Positions 21,573 through 64,000 of a stretch of 64,000 nucleotides of DNA are shown piece after piece. Made by a program: the position numbers and the translations under genes. Source of the stretch: Anolis sagrei. Its lineage: Eukaryota; Chordata; Lepidosauria; Squamata; Anolidae. The notes under the pieces are model-generated. The model was not told where the DNA came from. It searched no databases and worked only from the letters and a program-made list of their open reading frames with translations. Where the stretch lies: the NCBI RefSeq assembly GCF_037176765.1, contig NC_090022.1, positions 234,233,117 through 234,297,116 on the forward strand, written 5' to 3'. Position 1 is the stretch's first letter; each line of letters starts with the position of its first letter.

Positions 21573-23780
21573 ATCAAGACTACCCTCTTTGGCCTTATTT
21601 GGTTTTCTTTAAATATGGGGGGGGGGGGGGGGTATGTATAAATATGTAAATACTAAATTATAAAAAAAACCTAATTACCCAGAGGATTGGGTGTACAGCA
21701 AGATGTTTTAATAGTTGATATGATTGTATGTAGCAGATAATTACATTGAATTATGTGATTCGGGACTGTTCTCCAGCATCTCTCTGTGTGATGGACTAAG
21801 GGCTAAAAAGTCTTCAGTTGCATTCCATCTAAAGATTTGTGTTGGGATGCAGAAATGATTTGTTAACTATTAAATCACCTGATAGTTGCTGACATACCCA
21901 AGGTGAGGTATTTAAACAGCCTACAGCAGGCTTTCTAAAACTGTTTACTGGCAATGTGATGCAGGATGCATCATTGCTTTCCCAAGAGTTGCTACTTTCA
22001 ATGGGGAAACCATGAGATTTTCTGGCAAGCTGCGAGTCTTTTGCTCTGTGTAAACACAGATTGCAAGAAATGGCACTATTTCATATACTTCCACTAGTGG
22101 AGTTGGATTTAGAAGGGGAAAAAAAGAATTGCACACATCTTTTTCCATCTGCTTTACTCATGGCAGTAGCTGTTGCTATCTCCATGTGTATCTTCATCCC
22201 CCAGCTTTAACTAACACCTTTGATAGTTTCTTCTCACACTAAATATGTCATTACAGTTGAAAGGCCTATATTTATAATGGAGGGCCATCATGGTCAAGTG
22301 CCATGAGCATTGGACTAGACCTCTAGGACTAAGATTGGACAAATCCTACTCAGCCTTGGGTAAGGCACAATTTGTCCAAGAAAGGCAGAAAATCTGAACA
22401 AATTCTGTAAAGCAAACCCCATTACAGTTTCACATTAGGTTCACCATAAGTCAGGAACAACATAGGCCACACAACAAGAATAGATACCAAAAGTGTGCAA
22501 GTTGTGGCCCAGGTGCCCCAACCAGCATCCCCAGAAGTCAAATATAAGTGATGTAGTATGAAAACTATAAAGTTTTTCTTTCCTGAGAAGTGAATGGAAA
22601 GCCATGGGATCCTCCTGTTAGAAGTGAGTCATTATTAGTAGAATTATATTCTGACATAAATACAAGATCCGAATTGTAATGTCATATTAGTTAATGTGAG
22701 GTTGTGGGCAACTACTCCACTGTAGCTTGGTGTGTGGATTAAGGGTGAGTCAAGTTACTTGTAAGAGAGTCTGGGGGAAATTTGGCTACAGGACAGGATC
22801 TAAACATTTTGAATAAATAACATTATGGCCATATCTTGTCCCAACATCAAGCAGTAGGTTTATGTTAGAGATGTCATCCCAACTAGTCATGTAAATCAAT
22901 GGTCAGCTGCTCCTTCAAAACCCATGGCCTTCACAGGAGTCAAAGGCTGGGGCAATCTGCCATACATTACCTTCTCTTTACAAGTATCATTTACGTCTTT
23001 TGCAGTTGTTGAAAATACAATGGCTCCTAGAGATTTGGCCGCAGCCTCCATTCTAGAAAGCAACCAGCAATACATTACAAGGGAATTTTATAACACACAA
23101 GGTGCAGTTTTGTAACATTTTTCATACATCATTGTAAAAGACCAGATTTAATTAAGCAGAGACAATACTTGAAGATCACTGTGCCCTTTGACCAAAATAT
23201 ATTACACTTTGGCATGATGGCATTTCTGGCCTCAAGTGAACTTGGAGGAGGTGGGGAGAGAACATTGGTCTGGGTTATCATCAAAACTTTAATCAGAGTA
23301 GGAGGTCTGGTTTAAGCCAGGAGGGCCAACTGTTGTGTGGGAGTTTGGCACCCATCTGAAACATGTTCAGCTGCTCATAGCTTGGCCAGGGCAACTGAGA
23401 GAACTGCTGTCACTTGTTGGTCGTTTTATAATCTGTGCTCCTCAGCCATATGTCTGTCTTTCGTAAACTGGGTTTATTTGACAGGTATGAAACAAAGCTA
23501 TTTTTCTGTATACCTCCTGTGCCAAAGGATCTTTTCACTAAAGTCATAGAAGCACTTTCATTGGAAGTATTTTAGTCCTTTAGTTTCAGAGCAAAAGTAC
23601 TGCTTTGTGCTTTTGTTGTATGCCTTATGGAAGTTCCAGACTTTTCAACTTTACTTTGCATTCCACCCACTCTTGTTATGTAGTAACATTGGGATATTTC
23701 CCATTGACATGGGTTTACCAGGTTTTCCTAGCTTGGTGTTGCATTCACATACAAGAATAAAGCAAGAATATCCACTTTAA
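21573..23780 (+). other. SECISBP2: Probable SECISBP2 3' UTR
   Basis: Non-coding AT-rich sequence after the stop, with a 14-15 base G run near 21618. Candidate poly(A) signals AATAAA occur near 22811 and 23755; I cannot tell which is used. A degenerate tRNA-type SINE (22275-22490) is embedded. Confidence 0.45.
22275..22490 (+). mobile_element. Degenerate tRNA-type SINE with BovB-like tail
   Basis: Head AAGTGCCATGAGCATTGGAC, then CTCAGCCTTGGGTAAGGCAC, then AGGTTCACCATAAGTCAGGA with ACAACAAG. This order and the RTE-like tail fit the Sauria-type SINE family; strongly decayed. Confidence 0.55.
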
Positions 23781-23832
23781 TTCTTGAAATACCAACTGAA
23801 GTGCCATGCTTCTTGCTGATCACAGTTTTAGA

Positions 23833-23898
23833 TCCTATCTACACTGACATGTAATGCATTTTCAACCTGGATTGTATGGCAGTGTAGATGGGGCCTGA
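23833..23898. mobile_element. Short MITE, ATCTACACTG termini
   Basis: CCTATCTACACTG and CAGTGTAGATGGGG form an inverted pair 66 bp apart; related to 8077-8291. Confidence 0.5.
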
Positions 23899-23992
23899 AA
23901 AATATCACCATAACTATCTACCTATTTTTTTTGCAAAATCTACCTCTTCTTTTGCCCTTATGTTCACAGCTTACAAAAGCATGTGTCCTTTG

Positions 23993-24105
23993 GGTTGTTG
24001 TAGGTTTTTCCGGGCTATATAGCCATGTTCTGGAGTCAGTTTTTCTCCTGATGTTTCGCCTGCATCTATGGCAAGCATCCTCAGAGGTAGTGAGGTCCTT
24101 TGCTT
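23993..24105. mobile_element. CCTCAGAGGTAGTGAGG repeat with 10-bp target duplication
   Basis: Sequence GGTTGTTGTAGGTTTTTCCG through GCATCCTCAGAGGTAGTGAG, related to the snap-back repeat at 1543-1758 but with a single arm. Flanked by GTGTCCTTTG at 23983-23992 and 24106-24115. Confidence 0.6.
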
Positions 24106-24299
24106 GTGTCCTTTGCTTAGCTATGCTGGTACAATCAAATACTTCAGCTCTCTGATATCCTGTATCCGCAGAATGATACATCTAACGAAATATTTCACAG
24201 CCATATTACAGGATCAAGTAAGATATACTACAAACATGTTTTGCTAGTTAATTACAACACTGATCCAGCTTAAGATAACTTCACAACCCTGGCTCCGCT

Positions 24300-24610
24300 T
24301 ACTGTGGATCCTTGGTTTCGGCTGGGATTTGTTTCCAAAATACCAAAACCCGTGGATGTCCAAGTTATTATATACAACTGTGTAATAAAATAATGTGCCT
24401 TATATTGAATGATGAATAACCCAAATGCCAGTGTGAGCTTAAGGATATGAGAAATGGTGAGAGCTACAGCAGAGCATGCTTACACACCAGCATAATTCTC
24501 AGTGTTTAACAAAATCGCAGTGTTTTTGGATTTCCCCTCTTGAATATTATTTAGCCGTGGTTGGTAGAATCCATGGACAAAGGGCCATTACCTTTTGGGC
24601 AGACGTGATG
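24300..24610. mobile_element. Tigger/pogo-like fragment
   Basis: CTGTGGATCCTTGGTTTC, AAACCCGTGGATGTCCAAG and, near the other end, GTAGAATCCATGGACAAAG are the paired terminal words of Tigger-type elements. Confidence 0.45.
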
Positions 24611-24765
24611 GCACCATTTTTGACTTTGTGAATTGATTATTTCTAGTTTGATTTTATTTCTGCTTTTGAAAACCTGGTTTCTCTAATTAGACCAGCTCAG
24701 AGAAGAATATGCTTAGCATGAAGAAAAGAAGGCTGAGAAGAGGACATGAGAGCCATGTTTAAATA

Positions 24766-25215
24766 CAGGTAGTCCACAAATTACAAACAAGACAGGTTCT
24801 GTAGGTTTGTTCTTAAGTTGAATTTGTTTGTAAGTCGGAACAGGGACATGTTTTAAGTGTAACTTCAGATATAGATAGATAGATACACACACATATACAT
24901 ATATACATACACACACGCTCACTTTTAAAAGTATAGGGAAGGGTTAACACCTCTGTGGTGTTTGTTTTGCTGCCTGTGCCTTTGTTCAGACGAATTCACA
25001 GCACTTTCTGTCCCTATGATAATTGGATTTTGAACATTTTGAGTTGATGTGGAAACAAGGATTAGTGCTAAAGCTTCAGTGGAGACACCTTTTCTCCATC
25101 GTAACTCTTCCAGGAGTGAACTTCCCTTCTGAGGGATAGATCCCTCACTTCCTTTTGTCTCATCCCATGCTTCACTGTGAGTTATTTCTAAGTTGGATGT
25201 TCGTAACACAGGGAC
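24766..25215 (-). mobile_element. pogo/Tc-like MITE with internal microsatellite
   Basis: TACAGGTAGTCCACAAATTAC at the left and GTTCGTAACACAGGGAC at the right are the family's inverted ends (TA target). An (ATAG)n plus (ACATAT)n tract at 24868-24915 sits inside. Confidence 0.65.
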
Positions 25216-25244
25216 TTTATGTATTTCAAAAAAATCACATTAAT

Positions 25245-25780
25245 GGAGGGCAAGCTTGTTACCTGTTGCTTTGGAGACTAGGGCATGGAACAATGTGTGA
25301 AAAGTGCAGGAAAAAAAAATTCCACTTAAAGAGCAGGAATAAATTTCTGCTGCTAAGAACTGTTTGGCTGTGGAATATACTGCCTAGTGGTGGAGTCTTT
25401 AAGCCAAGGCTGGATGGCCATCTGAGTGTGCTTTGATTGTGTTTTCCTGCATGTCGGGGGTTGGAGCTCCCGGTGGCGCTGTGGTTAAACCCTTGTGCTG
25501 GCAGGACTGCTTATCGAGAGGTCAGCAGTTCGAATCAACGGAGAGTGGGTTGAGCTCCCTCTGTCAGTTCCAGCTCCCCATGCAGGGACATGAGAGAAGT
25601 CTCCCACAAGGATAGTAAAACATCTAAACATCTGGGCATCGTCCTTGCAGATGGCCAGTTCTCTCACACCACAATTGACTTCAGTTTCTCAAGTTGCTCC
25701 TGACACACACAAAAAAAGGGGGGGGGGTCGACTGGCTGCCCTTGGGGTCTCTTCCCACACTGATTTTATGATTCTAAATG
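25245..25780 (+). mobile_element. CR1 LINE 3' fragment, split by a SINE
   Basis: CR1 end with GTTGCTTTGGAGACTAGGGC and CAAGGCTGGATGGCCATCTG up to about 25455, resuming at 25727 with TCGACTGGCTGCCCTTGGGG and CTTCCCACACTGATTTTATG. The family-2 SINE lies between the two halves. Confidence 0.8.
25456..25726 (+). mobile_element. tRNA-headed SINE, family 2
   Basis: Head AGCTCCCGGTGGCGCTGTGG with B box AGCAGTTCGAATC, body TGCAGGGACATGAGAGAAG and the end TTTCTCAAGTTGCTCCTGAC plus an A run. A minus-strand copy is at 45001-45262. This resembles an abundant Anolis SINE (from memory). Confidence 0.82.
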
Positions 25781-25851
25781 AGGAATTGTTAGTGTTCAGT
25801 ATGGATCAATAAATCTTCTACTTTAAGAACAGCAGGCATTGAAATAAAGTA

Positions 25852-26027
25852 CAGTGGGCCCTCCTGATCTGGGTTTTCAGTTAACCATATATCATCATGA
25901 CCCCTACCTGAAACACTGATGTGCACACAGCATTATCATTCAATTAAAAAGGGGTTGCAGCCATCCACATGTTTTGCCATCCACAGGAGATCTCGGAACC
26001 AAACCTGTGGATCTGGAGGGCCTAGTG
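25852..26027. mobile_element. pogo/Tigger-like MITE, complete
   Basis: Inverted ends CAGTGGGCCCTCCTGATCTG and ATCTGGAGGGCCTAGTG, flanked by TA on both sides (25850-25851 and 26028-26029). 176 bp. Confidence 0.75.
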
Positions 26028-26468
26028 TAGTTTTAAAAGCAGTAGAAGGCAAATTTACATTCCACTAGGGAATGCCTAGCTCTAGGATATCTGTTTTGCT
26101 ACCATGGTAGGTTCACTCATATTACGAAACTGTCTTGCAGCAGGCAGAATGAGTTAAAACCACGAGAATCCAGGGTGCCTGCCATCTGCTCTAAAAGAGT
26201 TCTGTGGATTTTGACCGCATTTCCACTGCACAGGGTAGTGTGTCTTCATATCGTGAAAATCAAATAGTAAAGCAAATTGTTTCCCCAGCTAATCAGTTGA
26301 TGAATTTGTTTAGCTGAATGGCTGTACTCTATCAAAACATAATATACGCACACTAGCAAAACTATTAATCCATAGAATTGTTCATGAAAGAACAATTTAA
26401 ACAGGGAAAACTAAATCACTTTTCAAACAGGTGTAGCATGCTAGTAGTACCATGTAATGATCCTAGGG

Positions 26469-27436
26469 CAGTGTTTCGCAACCTGGGGGTCGGGACCCCT
26501 GGGGGTGGGTTCGCAAGGGGGTGGGTTCGCAAGGGGGTTTCAGAGGGGTTGCTAAAGACTCAACAGCAAAAACATAATTCTGATGGTCTTAGTAATCACT
26601 TTGGCATAGTTGTTTGGGTTCACAGTGCTCTCCGGATGTAGGTGAATTACATCTACCCTAAATCACTTTCAGTTCATCCCAAATCCCTCCAGTATTTTCT
26701 GTTGGTCATGGGGGTCTCTGTGTGGGAAGTTTGGCCCAATCCTATCATTGGTGGGGTTCAGAATGCTTTTTGATTGTAGTTTAATCACAGCAACTACAAC
26801 TCCCAAACATCAAGGTCTATTTTCCCCAAACTCCACCAGTGTTCACATTTGGGCATTTTGTGCCAAGTTTGGTCCAGATCCCTCATTGTTTGAATCCACC
26901 ATGCTCTCTGAATGTAGATGAGCTGCAACTCCAAAACTCAAGGTCAATCCTCTCAGACCTTTCCAGTATTTTCTGTTGGTCATGGGAGTTCTATGTGCCA
27001 AGTTTGGTTCAATTTCATTGTTGGTGGAGTTCAGAATGCTCTCTGATTGTAGGTGAACTATAAATCCCAGCAAGTACATCTCCCAAATGACAAAATCAAT
27101 CCCCCTCAACCTCACCACTGGGCGTTTTTGGTATTTGTGCCAAATTTGGTCCAATGAATGACAATACATCCTCCTTATTATGTACATATTTCATTACGAT
27201 TCATAACAGTAGCAAAATTACAGTTATGAAGTAGCAACAAAATAATTTTATGGTTGGGTGTCTCCACAAGAGGAACTATATTAAGGGGTTGCAGCATTAG
27301 GAAGGTTGAAAACCACTGCCTTACAGAGTTCAAAGAAGCCATCTATTATTGGAGCATGGGTCCACCTTTCTTTCTTCCTCAAAAGCAACACTTAGCTTCT
27401 CCAAGGCCAAACAAACACTTTGTTTGAGAACCACTG
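26469..27436. mobile_element. hAT element with extended right end
   Basis: Starts CAGTGTTTCGCAACC and ends GAGAACCACTG, between near-identical 8-mers TCCTAGGG and CCCTAGGG. An internal hAT-like end (GAAAACCACTG) occurs at 27318. The 118 bp beyond it begin CCTTACAGAGTTCAAAGAAG and are also present beside the copy at 51710. The interior has three related blocks built on TTTCTGTTGGTCATGGG and AAGTTTGG(C/T)CCA. Confidence 0.8.
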
Positions 27437-28727
27437 CCCTAGGGAGTGTAACCTAACTAGTTCAAAAGGTAAAAATGGTTTATCTTAAAGTTCAGTTCAC
27501 TTGCATGTTTTTGTTCACATCCTTTTACGTCTTTTCACTCTTCCACAAACCCGTGTCACTTCCGTTTTAGAATGGAAGCTCATTGGCCAGCCCTCTTGAG
27601 ATCTCAGAACAAAATCTCTCTTGACAAAATGGCTTCTTTATTGGAAACAGCAACACTTACAAAGTTCCATTAACTTCAAGAAGTATTATAGAAATGAACA
27701 GAAGTAGATTTCTTGCAGTCCTCTGGAACTCCTTGGGAGTAACTCAGTGAAGTATTTTAATGTATGTAGTCAGTGATATAATTAATTCCATGCGCTCTAT
27801 CACAGGCCAAGCACTCATCAGTTACTCCCTTCAGAGACTAAGCCTGAAGTTGAGGTTCATGGCATCATTTATAAACATCAGGTAAGTCGAGAATACAAGC
27901 CTTATAATAGCTGTCCTTTCCTCCCCTCCCTCCCAATAGAAAAAAGTGAAAGGTATCTAATAGCAACATGTTTGAATACATTGTACAGTTCCGTTGGCAA
28001 AGCATCAGCTAGAGCAGTAAGTATTTCTCAAAGCAGGGTGGAGAGTGTATTCAGCTGCCAACTTCAGCCAAGTCTTCGGACTGGAGTGCTTCTCAATAGC
28101 TGCAGTGCAATGTCTTTTGTATGTGCAGAGTTACATTTCGAAAATTTCCCAGGGCTTTTCAGCCACTATACCTTCATTCTCATACTGTGACCTTCTTGTT
28201 GCAGCTTTCCTGAAGAAAGACAAACCAGAAAATATCATTTGATTTTCCTTGCACCTTTTGTCAAGAGAGTATTTTGTGTTCAGAAACTCAACAATAGTTG
28301 GTTACACAGCAAAAGGGTTTGCATAATCTCCAGAATTTGTATTAAGGAAGTCTGACATCAAATGCACCAGAAGTTCAATTATAGTTTTCTCACAAAGGAA
28401 GGGGGGATTTATTTTGCTCTCTCAACGTAACTTCACATTTCGGAGGGGTGGGGGGTGGGTGGGGGGAGACAGTGCAGGAGAAAATGGAGCTTCAGATGGT
28501 ACACATTCTGAAATGAAAATGACCTGATTAGACAATGCTATGGACCTTTCAGTTAGTTACATGCTAAAATAAATGGCCTGTGAAAAGAACTATCCTATAT
28601 AGTTACTATGGGGGTATAAATTCTCCATCAAGATCTGGCATTGGAACACCTTTCATGAGGCAAATGATCCCACCCCATTGGTTAGGAGCAAGCATAGGGT
28701 TAATAATACAGGGTCCTCAAGCTAAAT

Positions 28728-29025
28728 GGGGAGCCCCTGGTGGCACAGTGGGTTAAACCGCTGAGCTGCTGAACTTGATGACTGAATCACAATTTCAAAT
28801 CCGGGTAGTAGGGTGAGCTCCTGCTGCTAGCCCCAGCTTCTGCCAACCTAGCAGTTCGAAAACATGCAAATGTGAGTAGATCAATGGGTACCACTCTGGC
28901 GGAAAGGTAACGGCGCTCCATACAGTCATGTTGGTCACATGACCTTGAAGGTGTCTACGGACAACGCCGGCTTGTTGGCTTAGAAATGGAGATGAGCACC
29001 AACCCCCAGAGTCAGACATGACTGG
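28728..29025 (+). mobile_element. tRNA-headed SINE, family 1
   Basis: Head GGAGCCCCTGGTGGCACAGT and GGTTAAACCGCTGAGC, body GAAAACATGCAAATGTGAGT, end CCCAGAGTCAGACATGACTG. The extreme tail is missing. Confidence 0.85.
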
Positions 29026-29149
29026 TTCACAGTCCCTCAGACTGTTGAGGGGCCATACAATGGTATAAAAACTAAAAAACATGAACAAATTCCTATGCAC
29101 ACTGCACATATCTTATTTGTAGTTCAAAATAATGAAAGAATGATATATA

Positions 29150-30035
29150 AATGTTCAACATCTTTATTAATGACTTAGATGAAGAGTTAGAAGGCATGAT
29201 CAAGTTTGCAGATGACACCAAATTGGGAGAGATATCTAATACCCCAGAAGACAGGAGCAGAATTCAAAACGATCTTAACAGATCAGAGAGATGAGCCAAT
29301 ACTAACAAAATGAAGTTCAACAGGGACAAATGCAAGATACTCCACTAAAATGCAAAGATACAGAATGGGGGACGCCTGGCTCGACAGCAGTACGTGTGAA
29401 AAAGATCTCGGAGTCCTCGTGGACGACAAGTTAAACATGAGCCAACAATGTCATGCAGCAGCAAAAAAAAGCTGATGGTATTTTTGCCTACATAAATAGT
29501 CTTCTAGATCCAGGGAAGTCATGCTACCCCTCTATTCTGCCTTACCACACCTGGAATACTGTGTCCAATTCTGGGCACTGCAACTGAAGGGAGATGTTGA
29601 CGAGCCTAAAGTGTCCAGAGAAGGGTTACTAAAATGATCAAGGGTCTGGAGAAGAAGCCCTATGAGAAGCGGCTTAAAGAGCTGTGCATGCTTAGCTTGC
29701 AAAAGAAGGCTGAGAGGAGACATGATGGTCATGTATAAATATGGGAGGGGAAGTCAGGGAAGAGGGAGTAAGCATGTTTTCTGCTGCTCTGGAGACTAGG
29801 ATGTGGAACAATGGCTTCAAACTACAGGAAAGGAAATTCCACCTGAATATTAAGAAGAACTTCCTAATGGTGAGAGCTGTTCAGCTGTGGAGCTTTCTGC
29901 CTCGGAGTGTGGTGGAGGCTCTTTTTTGGAGGCTTTTAAACAGAGGCTGAATGGCCATCTGTCAGGGGTGCCTTGAATGCGATTTTCCTGCTTGGTTGGA
30001 CTGGATGGCCCACAAGGTCTCTTCCAACTCGATGA
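29150..30035 (+). mobile_element. CR1 LINE, 3' half
   Basis: Broken frames show FINDLDEELEGMIKFADDTK (RT catalytic box), then CR1 words ending in TTCAGCTGTGGAGC and the 3' terminus ACTGGATGGCCCACAAGGTC. 5'-truncated, with several small breaks. Confidence 0.88.
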
Positions 30036-30132
30036 TTATATGAAAATTAACAATTTTAAGTAACATAAACTTACCAGTATTTCAACGGGGAGTGTGAGCC
30101 TGCTTTTCACTGATGAGATAGTCAAGTCAATT

Positions 30133-30258
30133 AAGGTTGCTGTATGCCTTGAAGTCATTTCTGATTTAGGGTGACCCTAAGTCTAACATTCAGGGCAGGG
30201 GCTAGGTAAATGACCTTGGAAGACCACATTTGGCCTGGGGGCCTTAGTTTACAGACCC
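30133..30258 (-). mobile_element. SINE tail and hAT end fragments
   Basis: 30133-30190 (TTGCTGTATGCCTTGAAGTC, TTTAGGGTGACCCTAAG) is the RTE-like tail of a Sauria-type SINE. 30193-30258 (GGGGGCCTTAGTTTACAGAC) matches one end of the hAT MITE at 47177. Confidence 0.5.
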
Positions 30259-30453
30259 CTTAGTTAATAGGAGGTTGATGTTTACTCTGTTGCCAATGGA
30301 AACTGATAGTAAGACCAGAACATCCCAGCTGAATTTATGTGGCAGTGTAGCCTTTACGTTTGTGAACTAGAGTTACAAAGATTGGGTCAACATGAACTAG
30401 CTCTTCAGGTCGCTATCCAACAAGGAGGCTGAATTCTCATGGAACAAAAGAGG

Positions 30454-62003
<31,550 letters not shown>

Positions 62004-62134
62004 CTATAGAAAGTAGAAGGGAGGGAAATGGAACGTGAAAATGGTCAAAAGGATGGCAACTTTTTTTTTACACCCTTTAGGTTCCAGACATGCTTATTAT
62101 TTGTTGCCATGTTGCCTAGTAGCAACTGTACCAC

Positions 62135-62141
62135 ATATCCC

Positions 62142-62172
<31 letters not shown>
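62135..62172. repeat. (CTAT)n microsatellite
   Basis: About nine units. Confidence 0.9.
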
Positions 62173-62599
62173 GTTGTTTATTTCTTTCTATAAAGTTAAT
62201 TCCCATTTATCTGAACAAGACTTTATTGGAAAATGTGCAATGCTTTCTCTTTTTGTCTGCTTTGTTAAATGAGGAGAGGGAAATTCCCCTTTCTTCCTAA
62301 AGGAGTACAAAGAGAAGGTGTGTGCTCCGCTTCCACACAATGTCATCTGCAGAAGGTGGGTACAGATGGAAAGCAGGTGTGTCTGTGGTGATTAAAAGCC
62401 TATTGTGTTATCTCCTGGTATATGGAAAGGCAGCACAAGAAATTCTGCTTTCTCTTTTATCTATGTTGTTTCCAGTTTAGAACTACAGGCTTCATCTCAA
62501 CAGAAGAGAGAGGACAGGTATAAGCTTATCACAAACAACTAGACTGGGTTGCTCTGAAGATATATTGGAATAATGTTGCCTCGATTTACAAAATTTTAA

Positions 62600-63215
62600 T
62601 GTTGTCTCTTATTGGTTGTAATAATTTGGCATAAATCTGCTCACACGAAGCAGGTGAATACAGCACTGAATGAGACATGCAGAATAATCATGGGATGTCT
62701 TAAACCTACCCCTGTTGATAGACTCTATAAGCCAGCTGGCATTTCCTCCCTGATGTGTGATGTCAATTGTGAGAGAAATAAGGTTGAACACCGTGAAAGC
62801 CACCTACTGTATGGCTACCAACCTCCTCCCAGTAGACTTCAATCAAGGAAAAGCTTTATGACAATCATCATTCCTCTAAATGTACCTTCAGCAACAGCAA
62901 GAGTATCCCTCTGGGCAGCAAAATCAGGCAATTCCAACTGGATGCCCCCCCCCCCCCCCAAGTCTTTCTCCAGGGCAAACCAAGAATGGGCAATTTGGAA
63001 GTTCCTGGACAGACTCAGGAGTTGAGTGGGTAGATCAAAAGACAACCTGGCAAAAAATTACCTAAAAGAATCCTCCACCTTGTGCAACTGTGGAGCAGAA
63101 CAAACAACTCCACATTGTATGCTTGCCCACAATGCCCAGAGGAAGGACTGTTTAAAGCTGCAGACAATGCAGTTGCTGTTGCCCATTTTTTTGTATAAAA
63201 CTATTTAGCTGCTTG
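62600..63215 (+). mobile_element. Non-LTR retrotransposon, C-terminal end of ORF2
   Basis: Frame with HTKQVNTALNETCRIIMGCL, KPTPVDRLYKPAGIS, LYGYQPPPSRLQSRKSF and then (other frames) a cysteine/histidine knuckle CNCGAEQTTPHCMLAH. This is the end of a jockey/RTE-like RT, interrupted by breaks and a C run at 62946. Confidence 0.65.
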
Positions 63216-63339
63216 TGAATCCTTTATTTTATCAGTTTTTAACTTATTTTATGCAATGCTTTTGACATGAAATTGTTTAAAGCTAATACAAACTGTGACT
63301 ATATTCACACTAAGAAGCAATACCAGCAACTCACTTCTT

Positions 63340-63500
63340 GCTAGTGGTTCCAGTTAGAGCAAAAAGGTTTGACATCACATGGTCCTCCAGATGGTGTTTG
63401 ACTGCAAATCCCAGAAGCTCTAGCCAGCATAACCAATGGGAAGGAATACTGAGAGCTGCAGTTCAACATTTGGAAGGCTGCACAATTTTCAACTTATTGG
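63340..63500. mobile_element. Decayed hAT-like fragment
   Basis: GGTCCTCCAGATGGTGTTTG, GCAAATCCCAGAAGC and GCTGCAGTTCAACATTTGG are words of the hAT MITE family at 58529 and 63829; no clear ends. Confidence 0.4.
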
Positions 63501-63828
63501 GAGGGTTCATACAGTACACTGCAGCTAATTTTATGTCATCCTCACTACACTCCCCCTTCCTTGTTGATGCTACATCATGCTTCCCCAACTGGGGAACAGC
63601 CCATGGTGTCATTCAAGCCTTTATCTTGTAAAGAAGGCAGCTCCTCTTTCAGTACTATTTCCTTTTAGAAAATAATATTTTTCAAGTATGAATGTGCTAT
63701 AGCTTTGCAAACTCCCTGGAAAACAATCTCATTTATATGTTTTTTAAAAAAACAGTCATGTAAGCAGGGGATAGAACCAAAACCAGTGCATATGCTGACT
63801 AGGGGATTCTAGGTAATGTGGTCTAAAA

Positions 63829-63963
63829 CAGTGCTTCTCAACCTTTGGGTCTCCAGATGTTTTGGCCTTCAACTCCCAGAAATCCTAACAGTTGGTAAAC
63901 TGGCAGGGATTTCTGGGAGTTGTAGGCAAAAACACCTGGGAACCCACAGGTTGAGAAGCATTG
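63829..63963. mobile_element. hAT MITE with perfect 8-bp target duplication
   Basis: Same family as 58529-58655. Ends CAGTGCTTCTCAACCTTTGG and GGTTGAGAAGCATTG, flanked by GTCTAAAA (63821-63828, 63964-63971). Confidence 0.93.
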
Positions 63964-64000
63964 GTCTAAAATATCATTTTCCTAAGTTAGGAGTGGCTTT

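Larger units (their letters stand above)
27620..30453 (-). other. SEMA4D: Possible 3' UTR of the secreted SEMA4D transcript
   Basis: Sequence downstream of the secreted-form stop. On the minus strand, AATAAA at about 27636-27641 is followed by T/G-rich sequence (CCATTTTGTCAAG, TTTTGTTCTGAG); another AATAAA lies near 28409. SINE and CR1 copies fill much of the interval. The end is a guess. Confidence 0.3.

Noticed and set aside
6773-29025. tRNA-like A and B boxes
   Set aside because: They belong to SINE heads joined to SINE bodies, so they are not functional tRNA genes.

Overview
This is vertebrate nuclear DNA, most likely from a squamate reptile. My best guess is an iguanian, Anolis-like lizard. 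The evidence is spliced vertebrate genes in a sea of squamate-type repeats: BovB/RTE, CR1 and L2 LINEs, two tRNA-headed SINE families, many hAT and pogo-like MITEs, and a DIRS element. Gene order also fits: SECISBP2 (+) and SEMA4D (-) lie tail to tail, as in the human 9q22 region.

Layout. 1-21.6 kb: the last twelve coding exons of SECISBP2 on the plus strand; earlier exons lie left of the window. All splice phases agree, and the exons encode a lysine-rich segment, the SECIS-interaction domain, the L7Ae-type kink-turn RNA-binding domain and a short acidic tail. 21.6-30.4 kb: the SECISBP2 3' UTR and the space between the two genes, full of SINE, CR1, hAT and pogo-like copies. 30.4-62.0 kb: the 3' half of SEMA4D on the minus strand, including the PSI-domain exon (61831-62003), a 44-bp exon (58283-58326) and the large terminal exon for the Ig domain, transmembrane segment and cytoplasmic tail (55071-55990, with about 1.5 kb of 3' UTR).

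The most interesting result is a second, alternative 3' end of SEMA4D. Three more minus-strand exons (53026-53232, 31271-31474, 30454-30584) join in phase to the donor of the 44-bp exon. They encode a different Ig-like domain and a stop, with no membrane segment. As I remember it, the human secreted SEMA4D isoform (about 738 aa) has a matching C-terminus. The gene therefore seems able to swap a membrane-anchored Ig domain for a secreted one. The intron that defines the secreted form is about 21.5 kb long.

That intron holds a nearly whole DIRS-type tyrosine-recombinase retrotransposon (31983-37760) with inverted termini and an internal complementary region. It abuts the tip of one arm of an unrelated 82-bp inverted repeat. 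Other notable structures are a GC-rich fold-back element carrying CRE and Sp1-like sites in a SECISBP2 intron (10085-10410), two hAT copies 25 kb apart that share an extra right-hand segment, BovB copies of different ages, and snap-back repeats with long target-site duplications.
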